Below the pieces are notes generated by a model that was not told the DNA's origin, ran no database searches, and saw nothing but the letters and a program-made list of their open reading frames with translations. From contig OX424555.1 of the NCBI GenBank assembly GCA_949152475.1, positions 58,695,977 to 58,759,976 on the forward strand: DNA of 64,000 nt, in the 5' to 3' direction. This stretch comes from Terebella lapidaria. Lineage: Eukaryota > Annelida > Polychaeta > Terebellida > Terebellidae. Below, one piece after another: positions 38,841 to 50,802 of this stretch. A program made the translations under genes and the position numbers. Each line of letters opens with the position of its first letter. The stretch's first letter is position 1.

Positions 38841-41760
38841 AATATTTTGCATATGACACAGAATCTCAGAATTAGCTTCTTTATTCACTCAACTATTGTG
38901 ATTTCATTATGTAACGTATATGGGAGGTATGGTGAAATAAACCAGCATTTAGTGTTATATTTCGCCTCGAATTGTCCACTCTCTACTAATTGTGTGCAAG
39001 TGGCAGAAATAGCATGGGGGCAGTGTGCAATGAAGATTGCGTGGTCATGCGTGAGTGGTCTTTAAACGTTGCTGTGCACAGTGTGAAATCTATTGTGCAA
39101 CACTCATTTGTGGTCCAAATTGTTCCGCTGTCTGAAGTAGCCACGTGATCATTTGTGGAAACGATATTCTTGTTTCGACACCTTTTACGATCCACAAGTA
39201 CCTTGATGATTCTTTTGCAATCGATTTAACAGTTTTTGTAACAGTGTTGTACTGCATGTAGCTATTCGTGCATACACAATACGAAATAGGCTCTATTGTT
39301 CAATACATGTAGTAGTGTGTAGTCGCCCATAATGTATATTATCAATACGCAGGCATTTGTCCAAGAACAAACTCAGTTTAATTTTGATCAATATATCTAA
39401 TCATCTCTTGAGGTGATCAAGAAGAAGAAGATTCCACACACAGCAAAACACGGCTATGTTCTTGGCATGTATCTCGCCACTTTGAGCTGGTAGTCGACAG
39501 ACAATCAGTGAGCCATGATGGTCTCCAAAGCGATTTTCTCACTTTCAACTTGAAAGGTTTAGCACGAACCATAAAGTGACATATGTTGAGTAATAACAAC
39601 TAACTTATGAGACTGTGATTAATTCTTCACCTTTACACAAATACTCACTCCTATACATCACTGTATGTTTGTTGTAATGGCAGCGGCAAGCTCTGCCTCA
39701 GTTTCTGCTTCCAATATGTACCTAATTCCGAGGAGATATATATCAGCAAAATTGCAGATGTAGAGTTTGTAAATTGTAGATTTACGTAAGAACTGCAGTT
39801 ACAGTAATCGCTCGCCAGATCATGTCACACAAATTTTACGTTTGTTATTGGCATCATCAAAATCTACTGTATTTGTGGTAATAGATTGATACCTACATTC
39901 ATACCACTGAGTCGGTGTCACTGCTGGCGGACGTTAAATCTGTCCCCGAGGATACCATCAACTCAGTAGCCTTCTGGCTATTGATTAGGTACTTATGTAC
40001 TTGTCATATATCTGTTCCATGGGGTTTGTTTCGGATTTCTAAAATATTTCATAGGTTGTTGGGCAGTTGTGTACTAAGTCCAGCAGGTGTACAGTAGAAA
40101 CAACTACATTCAACACACTGTCTGCCCCTGATGACGCCAGTGTGTCTTTGGATAAACTATTTGGTCGGGCTTTGTTTCTATTGCAAAATGTTGTATTTTA
40201 CGTTTGTTATTGGCATCATCAAAATCTACTGTATTTGTGGTAATAGATTGATACCTACATGGAATTGATAAGCAAATTGCGTGACTCTTGAACTTTCTTT
40301 CATTATCCCCAGGAATTGGTAGAGTATGGTTAAATATTTCCCCTTGCAAAAGTGTCACCTCGAATGTTACCTGATAACGATTAGATACTTGCACTAATTC
40401 AAGCATAACTTACGGTCGGTAAACAAAACATAATTTCAATGACTTATTCAAAGATCTGCACATGTCTTACAGAGTGACCATGTCATGAAATATCAATTGA
40501 ACAATATCAATGGGAACATATTCTTTATGACCAGACTGTCCGACCATTTCACTCGGGGTGTTGACAGGGATAACAAATGTGCAATTTAGATCAATGCCAG
40601 AGCACGTAATATTAACAGGAGGTAAACTTCTGAGCGAGTGAACCGGATTCCATCAGTGGAACCTACGAGAGGATTTGGCAAGCATCGGCGGATGTATGAT
40701 GTGCATGCTCGATGAGAATGCTTATCACGTTTATTTGGAGGGCAATGTAGTGTATGTTCAGTTGATATGAATGGTGAAACCGTAACCTTTCAACCATTCA
40801 TTCAAAATCATTCTTGGCAATGTGAACGTGCATCTCATACAGCCTAAATGTACCTCGTTTTATGTAATGTTTATCTTCCAGTAAAAAAATTAAAGCGAAC
40901 TGACGACATCTGCAGATTATGGCACCATCACAGTTGCTTTCACGCATCGAAGAAAAGAACAAATCCCAGTGAGCCACTCATCCAACTGTTATCCAGAAGC
41001 AGTTGAGTGTAGTGGCTTCGTCTGTGACATCGCTGTGATGGACATGCACATATAGTATATAGTACACCAAACAAAACAGGTCGTGAAGCAAAAGGTACCT
41101 CATGGCGAATATATTTTTCGTATGTAAAATATTCACCAAAGAAAAAGCAATGAATATGTCCCCAACATATCAGTACACCTTCCAAACCAGGTGCTAAACT
41201 ATCGCACGATGGCCTATGGCACGATGGCCATAGGAGGTGCCCACAGACACACTCACTATCGGCTCTCACCCATAGCATTCCATGTTCACTCAGCCCCCTA
41301 CTGAATTACTCGGTACCCTTGACCATATCATATACATCCATGGAAGTGAATCGAGTGAAATTGATCCCTCCAATCAACCATTGGGATGATTTCGACTGCA
41401 GTCCTTGCTTCTGTGTTTTGGCTATTCGGTTCTGGAAGTTGACAATAACACTATGAGCTGCATACAAAATATTCGATATTTCTGTTTATCAGTTGTGTTG
41501 GGGACTGGCGACCCAATACACCGAACAGAGTCATAGCTTAGAGGCCAAAATTTGGTGATATTACGCAGCAGTAGCCGAGAAAGTAAATCACTACCTAATC
41601 GAGAATACTTTATGCATGGCTGTGTTAAGTGAACGTACAGAAATATATGACCATTGAAACTCTCCGCCAGGGATGGGGGTAATTTAATTCATTATTTAAA
41701 CCATATATATCTATGATACATTCGACATCGAATATCTTGTGTTACTAATGAAATACCATA
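38841..41760. repeat. Tandem array 2, unit U2 (internally deleted)
   Basis: Repeats the U1 blocks at 39041, about 39076, 40927, 41218 and 41317, with very high identity around 39010-39200. The stretch equivalent to U1 36960-37800 is mostly missing, making this the shortest unit. It carries a 427-base insertion at about 39833-40260. Confidence 0.7.
39833..40260. mobile_element. Insertion bounded by identical 66-base direct repeats
   Basis: Bases 39833-39898 and 40195-40260 are identical over 66 bases and enclose 296 bases. In U1 the flanking sequence (CATGTCACACA then TGGAATTGGTC, near 36890) is continuous, so the whole block is an insertion in U2. Within the repeat, a segment beginning TGTTATTG and ending CCTACA has the TG...CA ends of LTRs. 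This could be a miniature LTR-type element; a simple segmental duplication is the alternative. Confidence 0.45.
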
Positions 41761-44700
41761 TATGATGATCTTCTGCATATGACACCCGAAATTCTGGATG
41801 AGCTTATTTAGTTCGAACGGTGAAAGTGTGCAATCATAATAGTACAGTCAGGTGTGAATGGTTTTAATACGTTGCTGCCTCAGGCAGTGTGCACAATGTG
41901 AAGTCCATTGGGTATGAGTTTCATTGGTGGTCCCGAGTGTTCTGCTGTCTGAAGTGGCCACCTGTTCATTTGTGAATACATCATTATTGTGTCAACACCC
42001 TTTATGTTCCACGAATATTCCGATGATTGTTTTCAATCGATTCAGCACTTTTTGTTGCAGTGTTTTGTACTGATGTGCAAACACAACACTTAGTATTGTG
42101 AGCAGTAATGTATATTGCAAGTTCATTAGATATTACAGGCAATCGTGCAAAAACAATAATAACATGCTAACAATTTATTAGACAATAATAACATGCTAAC
42201 AAGTAATTAGATTTTGACTAATTTTTCACCTGGAGCAATACATATAAGTATATATCACTACTTGTATGTTTGGTGGTGAATGCGGAAAATTCTGCTCTAA
42301 TCTGCACCTAGTTCTTACCACATCTATCAGCAAAAGTGTAGAATATAAATCGTAGATTCACGTAACAAGTGCATTGAGAAACGCTTGCCAAACTACCATG
42401 TCACACTCAGACTCTGTATACTGAATTGCATGATTCTCCAACGGAAGACGGTACTATAACCTTGCCCACGAATTGGAAGAGCGAAATCAACAAGCACTTC
42501 GGAATGGGAGTGATAAAACTGCCAGGTATGGAATCCATGGAGAGTTGCGTTATGTAAACGCAAAGATAGAACTGTCTATTCCACATAAACAAAGACCCCG
42601 GGAAGATGCGATCTGTGGAAGTGGTCGGGCACTGTAGGCTTCTAAATGGATTAGTAACACCATCCCTCAGATTTTCTTTCTGCTTGCAACACAACACATA
42701 AAACTGTCATCTTGATCTCCAGCACCAATACCCAGTCATCAAGCATATTATCAGGCATTCTCTTGAAGTGGTTAAACATTGGGACCATGAACGTTACATT
42801 GAACATCGAACCTGATTTGTTGGGATAATTGCATTATTTTCAGCTCTAACTTCCGTCAAACATCTTAAAGATTGGGAATAACATAGCCCCTGGGAAACAG
42901 TAAGCGCAATGCCTCACGAAGATTTGAAGACTCACTGGACCCTTCACGCTCCCCTTATCACGCGGGACCACGTGGTGGCAATCCCAGTGGAATGCATGAC
43001 CGTCTTCTCACCCCGTCTGTAGTGCCCCCAAAGACTATCAAGATTTATGATTTTACCCCTCCTGTCTTGAGTTGAGACCCTTGGGAGTAATTCCGTAAAT
43101 CTTTCAATTTGAAGTAAGTGATTCTGATTTTGGTGGCAAAATCCGACGTCACAAATGGAGACTCCAGAGAGGGTGTGAAAGTTTGTGACATCGTCACCTA
43201 GCGTCAAACCCAAGGTGAACATTCGTCATCTCAGATAAGACATTATTGGTTAGTCAATGCTGTAGATGCCTTCTGTAGATGCAATTGTGGAGTTCTTTTC
43301 TCGTGTATCGCTCCCCCAAAATCAATGAAATCAAGCATAGAAGAAGGTAGTTCTGGGATATTGCACTGGGAAGGTGTTACTCGTGGGAAGAAATAACGAG
43401 CATGAAATCTTTGTTGAGAGCAGCAGGTTCACACAGATGTTTGGCTCGCAACAAAACTTCCACTCTTGTAATTATCCCAGTTATTTTGATTGGGTTGTCT
43501 TTGATTGACTTTTTATTTGCTGGAAGCAATCGGTAAGTTATGAAAGATATATGTAGTAATAATTATGAGCACAAAATCTACTGTTGTGCAGAGCTTCAGA
43601 TTCACACATATATGTCTGGCTCGCAACAAAACAACCACCAGAAAAATTTCAGGCCTTCCTTTTGTGTTATCTCAATGACTTTGTTACTTGTATTGTTGGT
43701 TGAGAGTTGTGCTGTCAGTGGTTTACTGCTGACGAATAATTGTGTTGTTATTGAAGAAATCATTCGTAGTATTACATGTTTTAGTAATATACCATGCGTC
43801 CAAATGTATACCTATGTAAAAATCATTATTATTAGTTCACGGTTTAGGACGTAAAGCGGTCATCATTTCTAAAAAGTTGGTAAATACGGTTGAGAAACTT
43901 ATCATTTAAGCGGTCACCTGTTAGTATACGCCGTAAACCAATACAAATGAGTATCTTAGGAACAAATCAGATATGGATTTTGTATCTGTATGTAGTTAGA
44001 GTATAGTCAATAGGTTATCTCACATTTTTTCATTCCGTCTTTGCAGATCAAGCAAAGCATTTATAGGTATCATCTCGACATATCAAGCAATATCACCATG
44101 TTATTGGGTGAATAATTACGACTCTTTTGACATGAAAAGATTCAAATCAATCCAGATGCTTGAGTCCACTTTAAAATTGCAATACATCAAACAGATTATA
44201 AAGTTCTTCATTACGGCCTCTGTCGTACCATCATGTCATGCTGCTGCTCAATTTCAGAATTTATATCGGGAAAATGAAGTGCAAACGATTATTTCACAAT
44301 TCTGTAGCATTAATGTTTTCATGCTAAACTTCGAGCGATTTGCAAATTTGGAATCTTACATGTGTACAATTTAAAAAAACAAAACATTATCAAATTACTC
44401 CAGAACATGACAATAGTAATTTTGCACCTAACATTAAATGAATTATGGTCAGAAAACAAAGCCAAATGTCAGTGGGCTCTTGAAAGAGACACATGTCTTC
44501 CCAGAGTGATCAGGTCATGAAATATCAAGTGAATAAATATATCAGAACAGATGCCTTACGACTGAAGTACCAGGCCATTTCACCTGGGGAGCTGACAGAG
44601 GTAACACACGTGTGTACGAGATCAATAGGATACCATTAAATATTGAGAGGAGGTACACGGCGGAGCAAGAGAACTAGATTCCACAATCGAGAAGGTGCAT

Positions 44701-45282
44701 TTGGCAAGCGATTACAACCACAATAGGCGAGGTATGTCTATCTGTAGTTACTTCGAATGTGATGGAAGGACAAGGCAAAGTATTCACCTAATTCCACAAT
44801 TGACGACATGCACAATAGTATATAGGCATCGTTTGCATCTGGGTTCCTGCAATGCATATCTTATAGTTGAACAATAATGCAATATGTCAGAACAAAAACT
44901 ACATGAAATGCATATTCTAAGTATGCACCACCACGATTTCGTGTTTTCGTGCCAGTCAACTGCCTTTATGCCCAGAAATGTGTGTGGGTTTTCTCGCGTA
45001 AAATTTATAATTTTATATGTACGTCTAACGTGCACCCGCTTGTACATGTAGTATCTCGCATCGAAAAATTGTGATCGTGATAGGAAATCCCTTGATCGGC
45101 TATACAGCATTCAATATACAGAATATACCATATAACATGTCTGACACTTTAATATTATGGAATTACGATACAGACAACATCAACATCCGTCGAACCAAGT
45201 GCTGGAATATCGATGGCCCTAGACCACCCTCTGCTGGACAAGGTCACGTCTGCTGGACAAGGTGGACAAGGTCACAAGGTCA

Positions 45283-45402
45283 CGCATCGCTCTCTCGTTC
45301 TCTCGTTCTCTCGCTCCCTCGTTCTCTCGCTCTCTCGTTCTCTCGCTCTCTCGTTCTCTCACTCTCTCGCTCTTCCGCTCCCTCGTTCTCTCGCTGTCTC
45401 GT
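45283..45402. repeat. Pyrimidine-rich octamer array (CTCTCGYT)n
   Basis: About 15 units of CTCTCGTT or CTCTCGCT, a homopyrimidine-leaning tract that could pair with the purine-rich array at 46908-47239 when single-stranded. Confidence 0.85.
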
Positions 45403-46907
45403 ATGCAGAAACTAATTTTCATGTACCAGGTATGCAGTATCAGAAACTAACTGAAGATTTCAGCATACAGATAAAACGCACTTTTGAGAACTCGCACGAT
45501 GATTTTTTTTGGTTCTAATATAATCATACATACGACCATGTATGTACATGTACATTCATCTACGGAGCTAAGTTTTATATGTATATTTTAATGATATTGA
45601 TAAAGGTTTCGACATGGTCAGTGCTATTACAATGCTCATGGGCAAGTACAGAAATAATGGAAGGGAAGGAGCACGTACGGACTGTACCCGCCCTTCCCTG
45701 GACACGCCCCTGTCATACCAGTTTCCTTGTAGGACATATGAAAATAGGACATATAAAATAGATGATATTGATCTGAAATTTACATCATAGTTTCTACTTA
45801 ACAGTGTATTCTTTGAAAACCACTGTATGCATAGGCGATTAAGTTGTAAAATTATGCAATATGAGTCCCATATTGTTTCGAAAATTACAATTCCATATCG
45901 TGCTCTATTATGATTGAATATCACAATAAACGGTGATGATTATCGTGTTATTTGAAGTACGTGTATTGCATTCTCATCCGTGAACCACCACCTCCCACCA
46001 AGCCGCCTTACCCTCACCCCCCTCCACCCAGTCTACACCTTCATCCGCTGCAAGTCACCTCATTGGTTATATCACTGTCACGTGGTAGCGAGCCTTATCC
46101 ACTCACCAGGCTCTCTTACGCAATCTTCTGGGCTGTAGGATCGGAGCCTGTGCAAATTATATGTATGTGTTGTAGATGCCGTTAGCGAAATCTAAATGCT
46201 TGAACCATGTACAAATATGATATATAGGGCCTGTAAAATGTATGTAATCCGACGAAATTATAATATTAATACATAAGAATAAACCATAAAATCTTCACAT
46301 ATTTAATTCATATTGAGAATATTCATTAAATATCAGTAGCTCCAGAAATATCATGTAAGATCCGATATCAGAATCTTATTTGAACGGAGTCTAGATATAT
46401 TCTTTCACTTCAATTACAACTTTGTTTTTGTCAACATTTGACACAAAATTGTTGTAAGATTAACGTTCAATAAATAATTTTAATCATAATTTGTTGACAT
46501 CGGTTATTGTGTGCGTTGTGCGAAGGGAAGGGGCGGGGTATATAGGTAAATAGATGGTGAAAAACAACAACATCTATTCATGTTGATTTATATAAATTTA
46601 TATAAATCGTTATTTCGGTATTGAACGTCATATGTTTTGCGCTTGAATATGTACAGGGAGATTAGTTTTGATGTAAAGAATTAACTGATCATATTTGACC
46701 ATATGCAATAAAAAATATTTGAACATATTCACTGGTAGGTATACATGTATAAATATTAATGCAGCAGAGTGGACGTGATTATTTTTCGTGTGCGCGAAAA
46801 ATATCGTGGTAACGAATAAAAAATTAGCATCTGAACAAAAGAAAGAAAAACCCGTGATAACGAGAAATTTATCGTTAGAACGGATTAATTTCTTGTGACC
46901 TGTCATA

Positions 46908-47239
46908 TGAGCGAGAGAACGAGGAAACGGAGGAACGAGTGAGCGAGAGAGCGATGCGAGGTAGCGAGAGAACGAGATTGCAAGAGAACGAGAGAACGAG
47001 GGAGCGAGAAAGCGAGAGAGCGATGTGAGGTAGCGAGAGAGCGAGAGAACGAGGTAGCGAGAGAACGAGATTGCGAGAGAACGAGTGAGCGAGAGAGCGA
47101 GGGAACGAGAGAGCGAGAAAGCGAGAGAGCGATGCGAGGTAGCGAGAGAACGATGCGAGATAGCGATGCGATAGAGCGAGAGATCGATGCGAGATAGCGA
47201 GAGTGCGAGGGAGCGAGAGAACGACGCGAGGAAGCGAGG
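46908..47239. repeat. Purine-rich octamer array (AGCGAGAG/AACGAGAG)n
   Basis: About 330 bases of GAGCGAGA and GAACGAGA units with occasional GATGCGAGGTA variants. It is the reverse complement of the left array and of the following array at 47258-47395. Confidence 0.85.
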
Positions 47240-47257
47240 TTGATTTATGTCACTATC

Positions 47258-47395
47258 TTATCGCTCACTCGCTCCCTCGCATCGCTCCCTCGCATCCTCG
47301 CATCGCTCTCTCGCTCCCTCGCATCGCTGTCTCGTGCGCTCGTATCGCTCTTTCGCTACCTAGCTTCGCTCTCTCGCCGCGAGGGAGCGAGATTG
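47258..47395. repeat. Second pyrimidine-rich octamer array
   Basis: Units such as CTCGCTCC and CTCGCATC, inverted relative to the preceding purine-rich block. Together the two could form a long imperfect hairpin around the short spacer at 47240-47257. Confidence 0.75.
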
Positions 47396-48744
47396 TCAGA
47401 TGGACGCTATCAGCCACCATAATAGACCCATGTTGACCGAGCTCTCTACCCATTCTCTTTGTTACCCTTGACCATATCATACATGTACATCCATGGAAGT
47501 GAATTGACAAAAATCGATTCTTGGTCGTTGCTTTTCTTTTGGATGTTCTTTTATGAAAAATTGTTCTGATCCTCGACAATGGAAGTTGAACCCAGAAGTC
47601 CTTAAGCTGTATATATAGATATTGCCACGTTCCGTTACGAGTTCTGGTGAGTCCCTTTTGGCACTTGAGAGAGACTTGGGTCAGATATGGGTACTCAGCA
47701 GTGGAAAGGATAGCATCACATGGATTTGCTTTATAGATTAGTATATATAGTCATGCCACTTTGTCTTGGAAACGACTGTGGAGGTTTCCGTGACGATTGA
47801 TGTGACAAAAGTCATGGCTTTTGCAAAAACAGCCGTGAATATTTCTTCGATATGTTTAATCGTAAAAACATAGCACCAAGGGTGCTGTAGCTTACCGGCA
47901 ATCATGAGAAATGCAGAGTATTGATTTTCCAACATATAAATTATTACACTGATCTTAAACTCTATTGTCAAAACATGTTCGTAAATGTTGCTGGAAACAC
48001 ATTTTCTGTATGGACTATAATACGAAATCAAATTACACATCACAAAGGTACATGAAGAGAATCTTATACATGATTTTGAGAAAAACTGCCTGAATAGATT
48101 TAGACAAAATGGCCACCAAAGACAAAATTCATCATTTTTGACTTTCCAAGGTCATTGAAGGTCAAATTCAAGGTCATCACTCACACCGCAATATATGATT
48201 TCCCATTTGAATGTGCCAATACTTAGGCTCTATTTTGAAGTATTCTATAAATTTACTCTGCACATCTCCCATTATGAAGTAAAAATTGGGTGAAATCCAA
48301 AAAAAAAATTTTCAATGAGCAAAAAAAATTTTTTATTTTTTTGCTGAAAATGGCTCAAAACGAATAGTGACTTGATTTGAGACGAAAAAAATTTTTTTCG
48401 TCGACCCATCAAAAAATTAGGCCAAGGGACGAAGATAGGTTACCGGACAATGTTTAATATCTTAGATGTTAGCCAGGTCACTGGTTGAATTCAAGGTCAA
48501 GAGAATATTCAGCATATACATTAACATTAAGCATATATCATGTCCACAGTTGATTGCTAAGCTGTGAATTCAATAATCAGAGAGATATTAGTAATTTTGT
48601 GCTGTGGCCTTGAAAATGAAGGGGCGAAGGTCAAATTCAAGGTCATCAAAATATTCAATGTATATCATTTTCTATATCATGTTCACAATTGATTCCCAAG
48701 CCATACAGTCAATAGAGGAGCAAGATATGAGCCAGTTTGTCCTG

Positions 48745-49548
48745 TGACCTTGAAAATAAGGTCAGAGGTCAAATTCAAGGTCCCGAGAATATTCAGCATA
48801 TATCATTTCCTATATGTCCACAATTGATTCCTAAGCTGTAAAATCGATAATAAGTGAGATATTAGCCATTTTGTCCTGTGACCTTGAAAATGAGTTCAAA
48901 GGTCAAATTCAAGGTCATGACAATAATCTGCATATATCATTTCCTATATGTTCATAATTGATTGCTAAGCTGTGAAGTTGATAACAAGCGAGATATTAGC
49001 CATTTTGTCCTGTGACCTTGAAAATGAGGTCGAAGGTCAAATTCAAGGTCATCAGAATATTCAGCATATATCATTTCCTATATGTCCACAATTGATTCCT
49101 AAGCTGTAGAGTCGATAATAAGCGAGATATAAGCCATTTTGTGCTCTGACCTTGAAACTGAGGTCAGAGGTCAAATTCAAGGTCACGAGAATATTCAGCA
49201 TATATCATTTCCTATATGTCCACAATTGCTTCCTAAGCTGTAGAGTCGATAATACGCGAGATATAAGCCATTTTGTGCTCTGACCTTGAAACTGAGGTCA
49301 GAAGTCAAATTCAAGGTCACGACAATATTCAGCATATATCATTTCCTATATGTCCACAATTGCTTCCTAAGCTGTAGAGTCGATAATAAGCGAGATATAA
49401 GCCATTTTGTGCTCTGACCTTGAAACTGAGGTCAGAGGTCAAATTCAAGGTCACGAGAACATTCAGCATATATCATTTCCTATATGTCCACAATTGATCC
49501 CTAGTGTCTAATCTCAATATCAATTGAGATATTAGGCATAACGCATAA
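48745..49548. repeat. 134-base tandem repeat rich in AGGTCA half-sites
   Basis: TGACCTTGA starts at 48745, 48879, 49013, 49147, 49281 and 49415, exactly 134 bases apart each time. Each unit continues with a GGTCA pair, then ATTCAAGGTC, then CAGCATATATCATTTCC. More diverged units precede it near 48470 and 48605. TCAAGGTCA is the consensus extended half-site for ERR/SF-1-type nuclear receptors, and AGGTCAGAGGTCA is a DR1 arrangement. Confidence 0.85.
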
Positions 49549-49900
49549 TGTGTCCCATTATAAAGCATAGGAGAATTTAACATGGGAAAGTCCCATTTGA
49601 GCCGAGTTTGGGCCAAAATGGCCCACTTCGAGCGATTCAAGCGCAACGAAATTTATAGACATCATAGGAGTACATATGAGGAGTGTTATGTATCAAAAAG
49701 AAAAAAAGTTACTGAACAGATTTTGAGAAAATGGCCGCCAAAGTCCAAAATCAGGCATTTTTCGTCGAAAACGGCCGCCATTTTGAAAAAAAAATGCGAA
49801 AATCAAAAAACTAAAAAATACCTCCTTCTTGAATTATTTTTAAGTATTTTTGTGCAAAATTTCAGAAAAATTCGCCTGTAAACAAAAAAGATAAAAATGT

Positions 49901-49941
49901 GGACGACGACGACGACGACGACGACGACGGACGACGGACGC
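49901..49941. repeat. GAC trinucleotide microsatellite
   Basis: About nine uninterrupted GAC units, followed by GGACGACGGACG variants, immediately before the terminal hairpin at 49955-49985. Confidence 0.9.
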
Positions 49942-49954
49942 AACGCCATGCCAA

Positions 49955-49985
49955 TAGGTTATCGGACCATAGGTCCGGTAACCTA
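49955..49985. repeat. 31-base terminal hairpin of the satellite-like element
   Basis: TAGGTTATCGGACC and GGTCCGGTAACCTA flank a three-base loop, with one wobble or mismatch in the stem. It lies at the end of a repeat module and has a sister hairpin at 50772-50802. Confidence 0.8.
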
Positions 49986-50771
49986 AAAATCAAAATGGCC
50001 GCCACACGCAGACCGGCAATTCAAGGGCAACGAAACTGATACACATCATAGAGGTACACGAGGGGAATGTTGTGAAACAAAAATCTCAAAATTGATCGGA
50101 CAGTTTTTGAGAAAATGGCCATCAAAGTCCAAAGTTGGCCATTTTTCGACAAAAAAAGGTCGTTTTGACCTTCCAAGGTCATTGAAGGTCAATTTCAAGG
50201 TCATCACTCAAACCGCAATATATGATTTCCCATTTGAATTTGCCAATACTTAGGCTCTATCTTCAAGTGTTCTATGAGTTTACTCCGCAGAGCTCCCATT
50301 ATGAAGGAAAATTGGGTGAAAATTTCTAAGTCCCAAACATTTTTCAATGGGCAAAAAAAATTTTTTTTTTTTTGCTGGAAATGGCTCAAAACGAATAGTG
50401 ACTTGATTCGGGACAAAAATTATTTTTTTCGCCGACCCGTCAAAAAATCAAAATGGCCGCCACTCGCAGACACGCGATTCAAGGGCAACGAAACTTATAC
50501 ACGTCATAAAGGTACATGAGCGAATGTTTTGAAACAAAAATCTCAAAACTGATCAGACAGTTTTTGAGAAAATGGCCACCAAAGTCCAAAATTGGCAAAT
50601 GTTCGTCAAAAATGGCCGCCAAATAGGCAAAAACGATTCAATAAAAAAAAAAAATTAAAAAACGTCTTTAGATACTGGCCCAAGGTATGTTCTGACAAAT
50701 TTATGGGGAAATTCATCATGTCAAAAAAAAGTTACAGACTCGGACGGACGACGGACGAAAATTCACGACAA

Positions 50772-50802
50772 TAGCTTATCGGCCCAAAGGGCCGGTAAGC
50801 TA
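50772..50802. repeat. Second 31-base terminal hairpin
   Basis: TAGCTTATCGGCC and GGCCGGTAAGCTA flank a short loop. It has the same architecture as the 49955-49985 hairpin with compensating differences in the stem, followed by an A-run. Confidence 0.8.

Larger units (their letters stand above)
45250..47420. mobile_element. Foldback element with 8-mer repeat arms
   Basis: Relative to U4, where the CTACAAGGTCACG and GACCCATGTTGACC blocks lie within 100 bases (56370-56470), U3 carries about 2.1 kb of extra DNA. The left arm, 45283-45402, is a pyrimidine-rich array of CTCTCGTT/CTCTCGCT octamers. Bases 46908-47239 are a purine-rich array of the reverse complement (GAGCGAGA, GAACGAGA). Bases 47258-47395 switch back to pyrimidine-rich. 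The middle is AT-rich and non-coding. Long serine/arginine/leucine-rich open frames across the arrays are artefacts of the octamer. Confidence 0.5.

Noticed and set aside
40100..40160. Hammerhead-ribozyme-like words GAAAC and CTGATGA inside the U2 insertion
   Set aside because: The spacing between the words is too short for the required stems and no cleavage-site helix can be drawn; an 8-base ACACACTG/CAGTGTGT stem is all that remains.
45213..45518. Long Ser/Arg/Leu-rich open frames in several phases on both strands, also at 47203-47579
   Set aside because: They are translations of an octamer repeat, open in many frames at once because the repeat lacks stop codons.
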